From Neoarius graeffei (taxonomy: Eukaryota > Chordata > Actinopteri > Siluriformes > Ariidae), in assembly GCF_027579695.1 (NCBI RefSeq), contig NC_083574.1, positions 44,594,559 to 44,658,558 on the forward strand: DNA of 64,000 bases. The letters run 5' to 3'. The notes below the pieces were generated by a model. The model saw nothing but the letters and a program-made list of their open reading frames with translations, made no database searches and was not told where the DNA came from. Of this stretch, positions 22,868 through 34,672 are shown piece after piece. The position numbers and the translations under genes are program-made. Every line of letters starts with the position of its first letter. The first letter of the stretch is position 1.

Positions 22868-23234
22868 GTATGTACTCTTGCGATGCTACTCAGACATGAT
22901 TATAGTCAGATGAATGTTTTTGGTATTTCCTTAGAAGTCAAGGCTAAAATAGGTTTGTCTTAGAAAGACATCCAGCTGTTATTGCCATGTGTGAGGGAGC
23001 ACTTACTGAGTCCCAGCAAAGCAGCACAGCTCTAAGAGAATGCTTATCTCACTAATAACACCAATAACATCTGCCTGGATGTAGGGATGGGTGCTGACAA
23101 GGGCGTTTCTAGCTATTGAAAAGACCAGGGGCTCAGCCAAGTTTTCTTGGGGCTTATATTTTTTAAGGGAGACTGGCATAGATAGGTTGGCGAGGTTATA
23201 TCTAACTTTACAAGAAATATTATCACCCACACAC

Positions 23235-24122
23235 CAGTGTTATAGTCGAGTCACTAAACCTTGAGTCCAAGTCCAGTCTCGAGTCCCCAGTGTTCAAGTC
23301 CGAGTCAAGTCCAAGTCATTAAAAAGAAATTTGAGTCGAGTCCACTATTGATCCGAGTCGAGTCCGAGAACAAGACTCCAACTGCACCATTTGATGGTGG
23401 CTGTTTTAGCGCCATTAACATTAGTTTGTTCCTGAACATGACATATGAACAGGTGAATGTGCATTCTCTTTGTCAGGGAGTGTGAAATATTCTATCATAG
23501 ATGGTTGGGAGACGGACATACATAAGTGCAGAAGGTGTGTTTATTAATACAAGTGAAGACAGGTAAACAATCCAGAATGGCAGGCAAAATTGTAAAACAG
23601 TGAAACAGGCAATAGGTCGAGCGAGGCACAAACAGGCTATCATAGACTTGGCAGAATCAAAAACGAGAAACAGGAAATCAGGGATCAGGAACCCAAACAA
23701 GGAAATAAGGCTCAGTAATGTGTCAGCAACGCAACTCAATACTTCGCAAAGTAAGTGTGCAGGTACAAGTCGTTTACAGCGCGCGTGCGAGAGTCCACTT
23801 GGTGTGTGCGCGCTGTCCGGAGCGCACCTGAGAGTCTGTCTGATGCACATGTCACACAGGTGTGACACTCTTGCACAAAATTAATACAAAAATTAATGTA
23901 GATATAAATATCTTATGCCAAATTATTATGGCATGTTACAAAAAATAAAGAAAAAATCTGATTCAGTTGTCTCCAATTTACAAGTCTTAACGCAGTTAAT
24001 GCACGAGTCTGAGTCCAAGTCCAAGTCATCAGTGCTCAAGTCCAAGTCAAGTCAAGAGTCCTTAAAATTAGGGCACGAGTCGGACTCGAGTCCAAGTCCT
24101 GGACTCGAGTACTACAAGCCTG
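23235..24122. mobile_element. hAT-F copy 1 carrying a solo LTR
   Basis: Ends CAGTGTTATAGTCGAG and gagtactacaagccTG, flanked by an exact 8-bp duplication CCACACAC at 23227-23234 and 24123-24130. Repeated 'gagtccaagtc' motifs occur throughout. It contains a complete solo LTR at 23471-23867. Confidence 0.93.
23471..23867 (-). mobile_element. Solo LTR inside hAT-F copy 1
   Basis: A 397-bp LTR, reading TGTCACACC ... CCCTGACA on the minus strand, with an AATAAA signal near the 3' end. The 5-bp duplication CTCTT is at 23466-23470 and 23868-23872. No internal retroelement genes. Confidence 0.88.
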
Positions 24123-24464
24123 CCACACACATTCAAAGGTTATGACATCTTTATTAGTCATTTTTGCACTGCTCTTTTTAAATGTATGTACTTCACTTCA
24201 GTTTCTGTCTCCTTATTATTAAGTTATTATCAACACCCATAATGTCTCAGGAAACTAAGGCATGTGTCAACTGACTTAAATATCACTAGTAAAATTTATC
24301 ATCAGTTTAATAAATATATCATTTCTCACTCGCATATCTCTCCTTGCGGAAAACAAAGACGCTAATTCTAAGCTCCATTATTACATTACAACATTCAAAC
24401 AAAATCCCCAATAACATCCCATCTCACAGGACTATGATCATATAAATATGTCTTCCAAGTTTCA

Positions 24465-24535
<71 letters not shown>
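24465..24535. repeat. (CA)n microsatellite
   Basis: About 71 bp of uninterrupted CA dinucleotide repeat. Confidence 0.98.
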
Positions 24536-24536
<1 letters not shown>

Positions 24537-24840
24537 ATTTTCTTCAATGCATCCAGGCTCAGCTGACTGTAGCAGCTCATTTGTGGTGTCTGGACAACAC
24601 AAATTTATATTGACATTAATATTGTGTGGCAAAACAAAAAAACTATTTTATCCCTATATGTGATTTAATATGCCAAAAGCTGGCTATGGGATGGTCGGCT
24701 GGCTGGTTCTGCGTAGGCTACATGTAACATTAAAACATATGATTAAATTCTGTCAGGGCAACTATTGGTGTCTACATGAACACAGATTGTTGTTGATCTG
24801 TGAAATAAACTTAGTTTAGGGCAAATAGACCACTGCTGTA

Positions 24841-26443
24841 CAACCCCGATTCCAAAAATGTTGGGACAAAGTACAAATTGTAAATAAAAACGGAATGCAA
24901 TAATTTACAAATCTCAAAAACTGATATTGTATTCACAATAGAACATAGACAACATATCAAATGTCGAAAGTGAGACATTTTGAAATTTCATGCCAAATAC
25001 TGGCTCATTGGAAATTTCATGACAGCAACACATCTCAAAAAAGTTGGGACAGGGGCAATAAGAGGCTGGAAAAGTTAAAGGTACAAAAAAGGAACAGCTG
25101 GAGGACCAAATTGCAACTCATTAGGTCAATTGGCAATAGGTCATTAACATGACTGGGTATAAAAAGAGCATCTTGGAGTGGCAGCGGCTCTCAGAAGTAA
25201 AGATGGGAAGAGGATCACCAATCCCCCTAATTCTGCGCCCACAAATAGTGGAGCAATATCAGAAAGGAGTTCGACAGTGTAAAATTGCAGAGTTTGAACA
25301 TATCATCATCAACAGTACATAATATCATCAAAAGATTCAGAGAATCTGGAAGAATCTCTGTGCGTAAGGGTCAAGGCTGGAAAACCATACTGGGTGCCCG
25401 TGATCTTCGGGCCCTTAGACAACACTGCATCACATACAGGCATGCTTCTGCATTGGAAATCACAAAATGAGCTCAGGAATATTTCCAGAAAACATTATCT
25501 GTGAACACAATTCACCGTGCCATCTGCCGTCGCCCGCTAAAACTCTATAGTTCAAAGAAGAAGCCGCATCTAAACATGATCCAGAAGCGCAGACGTCTTC
25601 TCTGGGCCAAGGCTCATTTAAAATGGACTGTGGCAAAGTGGAAAACTGTTCTGTGGTCAGACGAATCAAAATTTGAAGTTCTTTATGGAAATCAGGGACT
25701 CCGTGTCATTCGGACTAAAGAGGAGAAGGACGACCCAAGTTGTTATCAGCGCTCAGTTCAGAAGCCTGCATCTCTGATGGTATGGGGTTGCATTAGTGCG
25801 TGTGGCATGGGCAGCTTACACATCTGGAAAGACACCATCAATGCTGAAAGGTATATCCAGGTTCTAGAGCAATATATGCTCCCATCCAGATGATGTCTCT
25901 TTCAGGGAAGACCTTGCATTTTCCAACATGACAATGCCAAACCACATACTGCATCAATTACAGCATCATGGCTGCGTAGAAGAAGGGTCCGGGTACTGAA
26001 CTGGCCAGCCTGCAGTCCAGATCTTTCACCCATAGAAAACATTTGGCGCATCATAAAACGGAAGATACGACAAAAAAGACCTAAGACAGTTGAGCAACTC
26101 GAATCCTACATTAGACAAGAATGGGTTAACATTCCTATCCCTAAACTTGAGCAACTTGTCTCCTCAGTCCCCAGACGTTTACAGACTGTTGTAAAGAGAA
26201 AAGGGGATGTCTCACGGTGGTAAACATGGCCTTGTCCCAACTTTTTTGAGATGTGTTGTTGTCAAGAAATTTAAAATCACCTAATTTTTCTCTTTAAATG
26301 ATACATTTTCTCAGTTTAAACATTTGATATGTCATCTATGTTCTATTCTGAATAAAATATGGAATTTTGAAACTTCCACATCATTGCATTCCATTTTTAT
26401 TTACAATTTGTACTTTGTCACAACTTTTTTAGAATCGGGGTTG
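24841..26443 (+). mobile_element. Tc1/mariner-superfamily transposon, full length, inactive
   Basis: Long inverted ends starting CAACCCCGATTCCAAAAA and ending ...gaatcggggttg, with TA on both sides (24839-24840 and 26444-26445). The + strand holds a transposase from about 25203 to 26223 with an HTH region (SSTVHNIIKRFRESGR) and a DDE core: WSDESKF, FQHDNAKPH and SPDLSPIEN. Internal stops (for example near 25468 and 25891) disrupt it. A second left-end fragment of the same family lies at 26468-26491. Confidence 0.93.
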
Positions 26444-27072
26444 TATATGTGGTTTTATGAATATATACAACCCCGATTCCAAAAAAGTTGGAAGCCTTTC
26501 CTGCTTTTTGAGCTCGCTTGGTACTAATCATACAGACCCTATGCTGTAAGTTCAACATAACCAGACTATGAATGTTCTTCTTCTCTTGTTGGAGGTTAAT
26601 AATAAATAATAATACATTTTATTTGTAGAGCACTTTTCTAAATACTCAAAGATACTCTACAAGGTAAAAACAAGGTTAAGGCAGGTTAAAACAATAGAAT
26701 AAACAATACATAAAAACATATAAAACATAAGTCCAAATTGTAATTATAGATTGCATGCAGGTCTAAAGAGTTGAGTTTTTAAAGATGATTTGAAATCAGT
26801 GTTGTAGTCGAGTTACTAAACCTCGAGTCTGAGTCCAGTCTCAAGTCCCCAGTGTTCAAGTCCAAGTCATTAAAACAAATTTCGAGTTGAGTCCGAGAAC
26901 AAGACTCCAACTGCACCATTTGACGGTGGCTGTTTTAGCGCCATTAACATTAGTTTGTTCCAGAACATGACGTATGAACAGGTGAATGTGCATTCTCTTT
27001 GTCAGGGAGTGTGAAATATTCTGTCAGAGATGGTTGGGAGACGGATGTAAGTGCAGAAGGTGTGTTTATTAA

Positions 27073-27601
27073 CCCCTTGGCTGCCACCCATAATTAATTG
27101 TAATGTGCCGGGCATATAGGACAAAAATCGGTCAAAATTGGGATATTTTGATAATCTTTCTCTAACTTGTTCAGAACTTTATATTTTTAATATTTGTATA
27201 GAAAAATCACAAAAAACACTGTTGTAGAGTAAAAATAACTTTAGTAATCAAAAACATCCAAGACAACGGGTCTTGTCTATGAGAACCTGTCCATAAACAT
27301 GAATTACTAGTACTTGAAAACACAACATACACCAAGGGTCCATGTACTCCAAGTAACTGGGTACCATTTTTACAATGGTCTTTGATATGACCCAACCATG
27401 AACAGAACCTGCAATCTCCCAATCAAGAGGTGGACACACTAACCACTAGGCCAACTCGTAGTAATGTGCCACTGTGACGTAAAAGTAATGTGCCATGTAA
27501 GGTACATAAAAGGAGGTGTTTATGACGAGCAGCGTATGTCATAAGGCACAGCGGTAAAAAATTTCATGACATATGTGATTCGTCCAAGGGCATTGAAGGG
27601 G
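27073..27601. mobile_element. piggyBac-like MITE, 529 bp
   Basis: Ends CCCCTTGGCTGCC and gggcattgaaGGGG, flanked by TTAA at 27069-27072 and 27602-27605. The homologous LTR in copy 1 has a single TTAA at the same place, so the empty site is visible. A tRNA-derived SINE is inserted inside it. Confidence 0.85.
27238..27460 (-). mobile_element. tRNA-derived SINE (different family)
   Basis: On the minus strand, an A-box-like TGGCCTAGTGGTTA and a B-box-like GCAGGTTC form a degenerate tRNA head without a V domain. Possible flanking repeat TAGTAAT. Not a functional tRNA. Confidence 0.55.
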
Positions 27602-28019
27602 TTAATACAAGTGAAGACAGGTAAACAATCCAGAAGAGCAGGCAAAATCATAAAACAGTGAAACAGGCAATAGGTCGAGCGAGGCATAAACAGGCTATCA
27701 TAGACTTGGAAGAATCAAAGATGAGAAACAGGAAATCAGGGATCAGGAAACCAAACAAGGAAATAAGGGTCAGTAATGTGTCAGCAACACAACTTAATAC
27801 TTCACAAAGTAAGTGTGCTTTCACAGTTTTTATATAGGCACACTGAATGTGCCTTAATCCTGTGCAGGTGCAAGTCATTTACAGCGTGCACGCGAGAGTT
27901 CGCTTGATGCGCACACGCTATCCGACACGCACCCGAGAGTCTATCTGATGCACGCGCCAAGGCACACAGGTGTGACACTCTTGCACGAAATTAGTACAAA
28001 ATTAATGTAGATATAAATA

Positions 28020-28890
28020 TATGAATGATGATGATGAATGATGATGAATGAACCCTTTATTGTCACTTAGTCACAAGTACCAGCGAAATTAGCCGTCAAC
28101 CCGTCCATACATATACACATACATACAATTGACACAGGGGGAGTAGACAGGACAGGAAGACAGGGATGAAAAATACAGAGTAACATGAGGGGAGGAGAAA
28201 AAAAGCAACCCCCACACTATGCTCCTGTGGGGAGTACAGTGTGGGAACATTAAAAAAACACCTCAGCACATAAGCACAAAAATAACACAGTACACTTTAC
28301 AACATGAAAACTCGGGACTCGAGGGGGAAGGGGTGAGGGAGAGGGCAATCATGGGAGGGGGGTAAGGGGGGGGAGGTATAGGTAACCCAGCGCAAATGAG
28401 CAGTCCGGTCCTGCAGCCTAAGACGGCGCTTACCCACTTGTCACACTGGGGGTAAAAGCGGTGACCATGGGAAGTGGGGGAAGGAATACGAGCGAGTCTC
28501 ACAGCAGTGATCTTCAGGGGGGAGCTGTTGTCCCAGCAACGGCCTTGGCCAAGGCCAGTGCTGTCTGAGGGAGCCGAAAGCAGATAAGACTGGGATTGTT
28601 TGGTCTTGGGGCGAGTAGACGCATTCCTTTACACGACTACTCTGTTTGTCCATTCTGGTCTCTGAATCAATCCATTTTCCTTTGCAAAGCCAAAAGCTTC
28701 TCCATGATGTTATCCATGTTGTGGTTCAAGTTCTGAATAGCCACAGTCTGAGTGCCGACATCTCTGCCCACCGCTTCAATCATGTCGGGCAGCTTTATGG
28801 GGCTTTGGACATCTGTCACCATTTTCTGATTTCCTCGATAAACCAGGGCAATGCCTAATCCAATTGGCAAAAGTCCTGTAATCATGGTTC
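28020..28890 (-). mobile_element. Retroposed fragment, LINE-like 3' end
   Basis: The minus-strand 3' end reads gtgacaataaagggttcatt followed by (atc/att)-rich repeats, as in LINE tails. An open frame at 28667-28885 (71 codons; MITGLLPIGLGIALVYRG then a helical, coiled-coil-like part) is unrecognised. Absent from hAT-F copy 1. Confidence 0.45.
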
Positions 28891-29215
28891 CGAATATATA
28901 TCTTATGCCAAATTATTATGGCATGTTACAAAAAATAAAGAAAAAATCTGAGTCCTCGTCTCCAATTTCCGAGTCCTAATGCAGTTAATGCACGAGTCCA
29001 AGTCCAAGTCATCAGTGCTCAAATCAGAATCGAGTCATGAGTCTTTAAAATTAGGACACGAGTCGGACTCAAGTACTACAAGCCTGTTTGAAACTGGACA
29101 GGTTGGTGGAGTCATGGATGTGTTTGTAGAGGGACTTCCAGATGGAAGGGGCAGTAATGGAAAAGGCTCTGTCGCCCCAACTCCAGTGTTTGGTCCTGAG
29201 AAGTATGGATAGAAA

Positions 29216-29589
29216 GAAAGAAGGCACAACTTTATTCATCACACACTTGTGAAATTCCTCTCTGCATTTAACCCATCTGAAGCAGTGCACACACACATGA
29301 GCAATGAGCACACACACATACCCAGAGCAGTGGGCAGCCATGCTAACAGCGCCCGGGGAGCAGTTGGGAGTTAGATGCCTCGCTCAAGGGCAACTCAGCC
29401 CAAGGCCGTCCCATATTAACCTAACCGCATGTCTTTGGACTGTGGGGGAAACCGGAGCACCTGAAGGAAACCCACACAGACACGAGGAGAACATGCAAAC
29501 TCCACACAGAAAGGCCCCACCAGCCGTGAACCCAGAACCTTCTTGCTGTGAGGCGACCATGCTAACCACTTACACCATCATGCCGCCCA
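29216..29589 (-). mobile_element. V-domain SINE with a different 3' tail
   Basis: The head and V domain match the other V-SINEs, but the tail is different: it includes ctgctccccgggcgctg and ends ttcacaagtgtgtgatgaat. Flanks share GGATAG. It is inserted in the L2 end. Confidence 0.8.
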
Positions 29590-30012
29590 GGATAGGAGTT
29601 TAGCATCAGAAGAATGGAGGGTGCGGGAGGGAGTATGATGGTAGAGAAGATTGGTGAGATAACATTTTACCAACATTTACCGGTTACCAACATTTTGAAT
29701 GTGCACTGTGCAGTGCTCAATTATGCCCCCTATCACCACTTCCCCTGTGTCCCCCCCAGTCTTCAGACGCTGCAAGTCAAGTTCTGATCTGTATCAGTCA
29801 GTTGTTTTCTATTAATCTCTTACTGTTTTTGAGGGCGAAAATACCCGGGGCTATAGCCCTGAGTGATAGGGCCTAATGACATCACTTGGTGCTGATTAGC
29901 AATGTCTGTTTTAGATATTTTATGCAAGTGTTCAATGTTTATAGAAATGCATGAGTTAATGGTTCATAAACTACCACAATAAACTGAACTCTTTCTACAG
30001 GTTAAAGTCAAG

Positions 30013-32759
30013 ATGAAGAATTTCTCCCAGAGTATTCTGATCTGGTGTTTGCTGGCTGCTTTTGTGCCTTGTGTTATAAGTGCAACACTTCCTTTTAATT
30101 CTAACAGAGAAAAGAAGTATGTCTAAACATCAGCACTTTCTTCTTTTTTCTTTTCTTTTTTTTAATCTGTCTCTCCTTTTGAAATTACACATTTGCAATT
30201 CCAATGCTGATATCTTTGTGTTGGTCTTTGTGTACCAGACTGAATATGGCACTCCAGAAGAGGGATCTCTGCGTGTTTAAGAGGAGTTTAAAAGATTCAG
30301 TTGAACTCCTTAATCAGCAAAAGTCCAGGAATACGGGGACACCTTTATCACAGAGCGGGTAAGTTTCTTCTCTCCCTCAGTAGCATGTCTGGGATTAGGC
30401 AAAGAGGTGGCACCATTTAATAAAACATATACAGCAAATTTGCATTTGAAGAATATCTGATTTTCAAAATGGTGCCAAATGAATGGCCACATCAGGATAT
30501 TAATGGGCTTCTGTAGCTATAGTTCATAAAAATAATACAACTAAGTTCATATCATGTTACAGCAGAAAATCACTAATGTGTACCAAATGTGTCTCAATGA
30601 GGGCCAAAAATTGACCATGTCCTTTCCAGCAGAAACCTATGGCATATTGTCACAAATTATGTCTAATATAGACCTGTAAAATTTCTCTCACTAATCTTCA
30701 ATGGCAAAAAAGTTACATGCATTCAAGTTACGGCACTATCAGGGGCCTATGGACGCTATATTTTGCCATATTACTTTGTATTTGTGATAAAGAAATGCTA
30801 TAAATATACTTGTAAGGACAAAATTATTGACAGAAATTGATTTGGTATGTAAAATCAGTCATATTAAGAGCAGAGAACAACCATATCTTCTCCATTACTG
30901 AAAAGACTGCTCTCTGCTAATATATGTACTGAAACAACAAAAAAAGGTCATATAAACTCTTCCTTGTAAGAAGCCAGTAAACCACAGAAACACCTGAAAT
31001 TTGTCATTATTGTACATTTGTCTTATCATTTACATCTCTACAATGATATTTAAATTTATATTCCAATCTAGTTGAATTCAAAGAATGATTTTTATGGTTT
31101 GAAGAATATTACTGCGAAGGGGCTACGGACACTACAGGTGGGCTACGGACACTACAAGTGAGTTATGGTTTATGGTTTGAAGAATATTACTGCGAAGGGG
31201 CTACGGACACTACAGGTGGGCTACGGACACTACAAGTGAGTTAACTGTCCTGGATTTTGTAATTCAGCAAGACATTCCAAGTACCATATATGGTTATTTT
31301 TATGGTTTGAAGAATATTACTGCGAAGGGGCTACGGACACTACAGGTGGGCTACGGACACTACAAGTGAGTTAACTGTCCTGGATTTTGTAATTCAGCAA
31401 GACATTCCAAGTACCATATAGACATATTGTGTTGTTACTAAAGATCCTTCATAGTTATTGTACTGAGCTCATTGTACGTCTCTCAGAATTGTGTACATGG
31501 GGGGCCTACGAACACTACGGAGATTTTTGTCATTTTGACATACCATTCTGCATCATACCGCAGTAGTATTAGGAAGTTATAATGTGAACATGCTTGGTTT
31601 TTTCCCATCTGGATACTTTGTAGATGATAAATTCATGATAAGCTAGATATTAAATGCAAATTTGACATCATGAGCTTGATAAAGTTGACAGAAAATATCT
31701 CAGTAGTAAATCTGTCACACTGCAGACATTTCATGCGTGGTCCAATAAGATGTATATTTTGCAACAAAACGGTGTACTTCAGCCTGAAAGATGAAGAAAT
31801 ATGATACGCTAGCACAAACAGTGCATCCAATAATTTGAAATCATATTATATTACAATACAGAAGATGTACGACTTTCCTCATTGAAAAATGAGACAAAAA
31901 AAAAATCCATGAAATTGTAGCAATTTTGTCCCACGTTCATTGCCGTCACATTTTTATTATTGCAGATATCAATGTGCGTTTTTTGACATCTGACAGTCCT
32001 TGCGGTACTTTATCTGAAAACACTCAAACACTACAGTTATTCTGTTTCTATAATTCTGAAATGTGTGCATAAATTTGCCAAACATGAAATGGCTGACATT
32101 AGTGATTTTCTGCTGTCACAGTGATGATGATTTAACACAAGACAAGCTAGCACAAGCTTTACATGATCTGAGGTCAGTTTTGAGGTTGCAGTTTGGGAGC
32201 AAGGCTTCTGACACCCAGATGCTCACAACCGTGCTTTCAGCTTTCATGATTTTTTTTTTAAATAGAAACTACAAAACAAATACCTCTCTTAGCAAATTCC
32301 ACACAATCATAATGCATTGCAAATTTTTTGCTGATTCAATTTTTCATCAGCTACATTTGCACCAAGTATGCAAATATGTTCTTGTAACTCCACAGCAAGA
32401 TATGCAACGATACACTAAATGACAGTGTAACAGGCTCAGAGGATTAAAATGCCCTTTCTGAATATTCTAGGAGAGCATAAAGTAGGATAAGTTCCTTTTT
32501 ACTTTCTTTCCTTCTTTCTTTTTGCAGTGATCATCCAAGTGGAAGGGGGAAAAGGGGCTGTAACCTGCTCACCTGCTCAGTACATGATCTGGCCTATCGC
32601 ATCAGCCAGCTCAGTAATAAGATCAATACTGCCCCCAAACACAAGATCAGTCCCTGTGGCTATGGCCGGAGACGGAGACGTTCCATCCTCCAACGCTCCA
32701 CCACTCCAACCCATGGAGAGTGCCACCTGAGACGTGACTCACCTCAAAAACTGACTTAG
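30013..32759 (+). CDS. adm: Adrenomedullin-family prohormone
   Basis: Secreted peptide-hormone precursor of the calcitonin/CGRP/adrenomedullin family, whose amidated peptide acts on CLR/RAMP receptors as a vasodilator (family knowledge). Coding exons: 30013-30116, 30239-30358, 32122-32172 and 32528-32759, all joined in phase 2 with GT-AG sites; 168 aa. The start lies 12 bp into the exon after the acceptor at 30000 and gives a signal peptide (ILIWCLLAAFVPCVIS). A GKR site is followed by a 36-residue peptide with a 6-residue disulfide ring (CNLLTC), a helix-like VHDLAYRIS stretch and the family ending KISPCGYG + RRRRR, where Gly donates the amide. The ISP-GYG ending points to the adm1/adm4 branch rather than adm2 or adm5. 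Oddities: a third Cys four residues from the amidated end of the 36-residue peptide, and no clear PAMP peptide (no WxxW and no Gly-basic amidation site) upstream. Confidence 0.88.
31091..31420. repeat. Tandem repeat in adm intron 3
   Basis: Three copies of a unit starting tatggtttgaagaatatta and containing twin ctacggacactac motifs; the second and third copies extend to about 130 bp, ending in agtaccatata. Diverged single motifs occur near 30748 and 31505. Confidence 0.9.
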
Positions 32760-34670
32760 CCTTAAGCCTTTTTCATATATTGGCTCACTTTACTGAAATA
32801 CTACTGAATTTTATTGGGTTCTTTGCAAAAACAAAAATGGGGAACAACCACTATGACTATGTCTAAGCAACCATAACTTCCTTCTCCATACTTTATCAGA
32901 GAGACAGGACCAAAGACATGGACTTGGGTCATCTGGAGAGGATGGGTCTTTGCGTAAAATGGACCAGGAGTTCTGTATTGTAAGAAAGAGAAGCTGGGCT
33001 TCAAGTGAGATAACAAGGGTGTAGGTTGAAGATAAAAGATATGAAATATACTTGAGCAGTCCTGCATTAATTTAGGATATTTCTCATTTTTGCATAGCTG
33101 TGAGATCAGACAAGGCTCTTGCCTCTCTCCCAGTGCAGGGCCTATCACTTCTACAAACCTCTGGCGAAGCAATGGATTTATCCAGGACTCTATGAGCACC
33201 TCTGTTTTTTTTCTGTCAAGTGGAAAAAGGATAGAAAAACTTCAATACTGCCTCAGAAACATTCACCAATAAGTAGGTATATCAGACACTCGCTGGCTGT
33301 GCTATGAAAATTGTGCATGCAGACGCTCATCTAAGTTTCCAAGTCTGTCATTGTTTAACTCTTGAATATTTTCTATCATGAATACTATCATTAAAAAGCT
33401 TATAATCTCTGCTTTTTAAAGAAATTTATCTTGTTAAGCTCCATTCAGTACTTTGGGAGTAAAGGCAGATTAAAGTTAGTACAACAGAGTAAAAACTCTC
33501 TGCTCGCTGGATGTCGGGAAACTGCCGGTGATTTTTGAGTCATGGGAAAGCGGTCAGGCTCTCTGTCTTCTGATTGGTTTCTGACTGGATTACTCGTGAA
33601 TATCAATCAGATAACTTTTATATGGATGTTCTCTCGCTCTCACTGTTTCTGATGTAGCATTCAGCAAAAATTTCCATCTGCTAGTTTTGATGTTATGATT
33701 CACGGGAGACTTTGAAGTGAGTTTTCATAGCTTTACCTACTTATTTTTTCAAATCAAACTGATTCATGTAAATAAATAACTATTTTCAAATATAACTGGA
33801 GTTGTTTTGATGAAAAAATTGAGATCTTAGTGGTCAGAATGAGATTTAAAAAAACCGGAAGTCAGAAACGCAATTGTCAATTTCAGTTCAATTAATTGGA
33901 ATTGTTCATTGGATGTGGCTCACACAATTTTTTCAAGGTTCACCTTGAAAGTTGTGAATATTATCATTTATGTTCTTACATATAAACACTAGTAGGCCCT
34001 ACTTTTGAGAAATACAAAGGTCTACAGAGCACAAAGAGGGTATTAGAAATAATCTTTTATTACTTTTTTATTGAGTGTACCGATTTAATGTTTTACCTAA
34101 TTAGCATCATTAATGCTAATTTGCATAATTTGTTTTTAATATTTTTTTCAAACGTTGTATTCAGTATACAACCATCTACGTGCCTGCCAATTTCCATGTA
34201 AATATCTTGAAAAATAAAAAAGTTATTAAGAAAAAACATTTGATCTCATTCATTAATGAGGTCCATTTTGGACCATGTGATCCTCATACAAAGTATTACG
34301 GCAGGTTTCTAAAAATTAAGCTGTTTTTTCAATCTTTGATTTGTAATATCTCAAGAATGGATAAACATACTTTAATTCTGTAAAAAAAAAAGTATGTTAT
34401 TCTGCATTCAATTCTGAATTCAATGAGAGCAGTTTCAAGCAATTTGGATTGAATTTGAATTTTCACCTGATATGTCTACAATAAAGCTCTATAAAGGAAA
34501 TGAACTAAAGGAAGAGGTTCTTGTGAAAGCTGGATGTGAAATTCATGGACATTAATCTGCAAATTAATCTACAATAGTGTGCAAAGCATCATCAAGGTAA
34601 ACAGTGGTGACTTTGAAGAATCTAAAATATGAAATATATTTTGTTCTTTGAACACTTTTTGTTTACCACA
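32760..34670. other. Downstream of adm: 3' UTR and AT-rich DNA
   Basis: The first part must hold the 3' UTR, but I cannot fix the poly(A) site. From about 33480 a block of unclear origin begins (gattggtttctgactgg); no gene or element ends are recognised. Confidence 0.4.
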
Positions 34671-34672
34671 TA

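Larger units (their letters stand above)
27000..27977 (-). mobile_element. Solo LTR inside hAT-F copy 2, interrupted
   Basis: Homologous to 23471-23867 with the same CTCTT copies at 26995-26999 and 27978-27982. It is split by the TTAA element at 27073-27601. Confidence 0.88.
26797..29086. mobile_element. hAT-F copy 2, same LTR plus later insertions
   Basis: Ends CAGTGTTGTAGTCGAG and gtactacaagccTG, flanked by TTTGAAAT (26789-26796) and TTTGAAAC (29087-29094), 7 of 8 identical. It contains the same LTR at the same internal position as copy 1, a TTAA-type MITE in that LTR, and a retroposed fragment at about 28020-28890. Confidence 0.9.
26593..29640 (-). mobile_element. L2 LINE 3' end, split by hAT-F
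   Basis: On the minus strand, 29215-29087 encodes the L2 C-terminal motif (WSWGDRAFSITAPSIWKSL), and 26796-26593 is the 3' tail with gctctacaaataaaatg. hAT-F copy 2 and a V-SINE-type repeat are inserted. 5' truncated. Confidence 0.75.

Noticed and set aside
24395-24663. ORFs of alternating Cys-Val or Thr-His
   Set aside because: Translation of a CA microsatellite.
22730-30000. Operon or bacterial defence-island reading of the window
   Set aside because: Spliced genes, microsatellites and fish transposons show nuclear vertebrate DNA; there are no ribosome binding sites or polycistronic gene sets.
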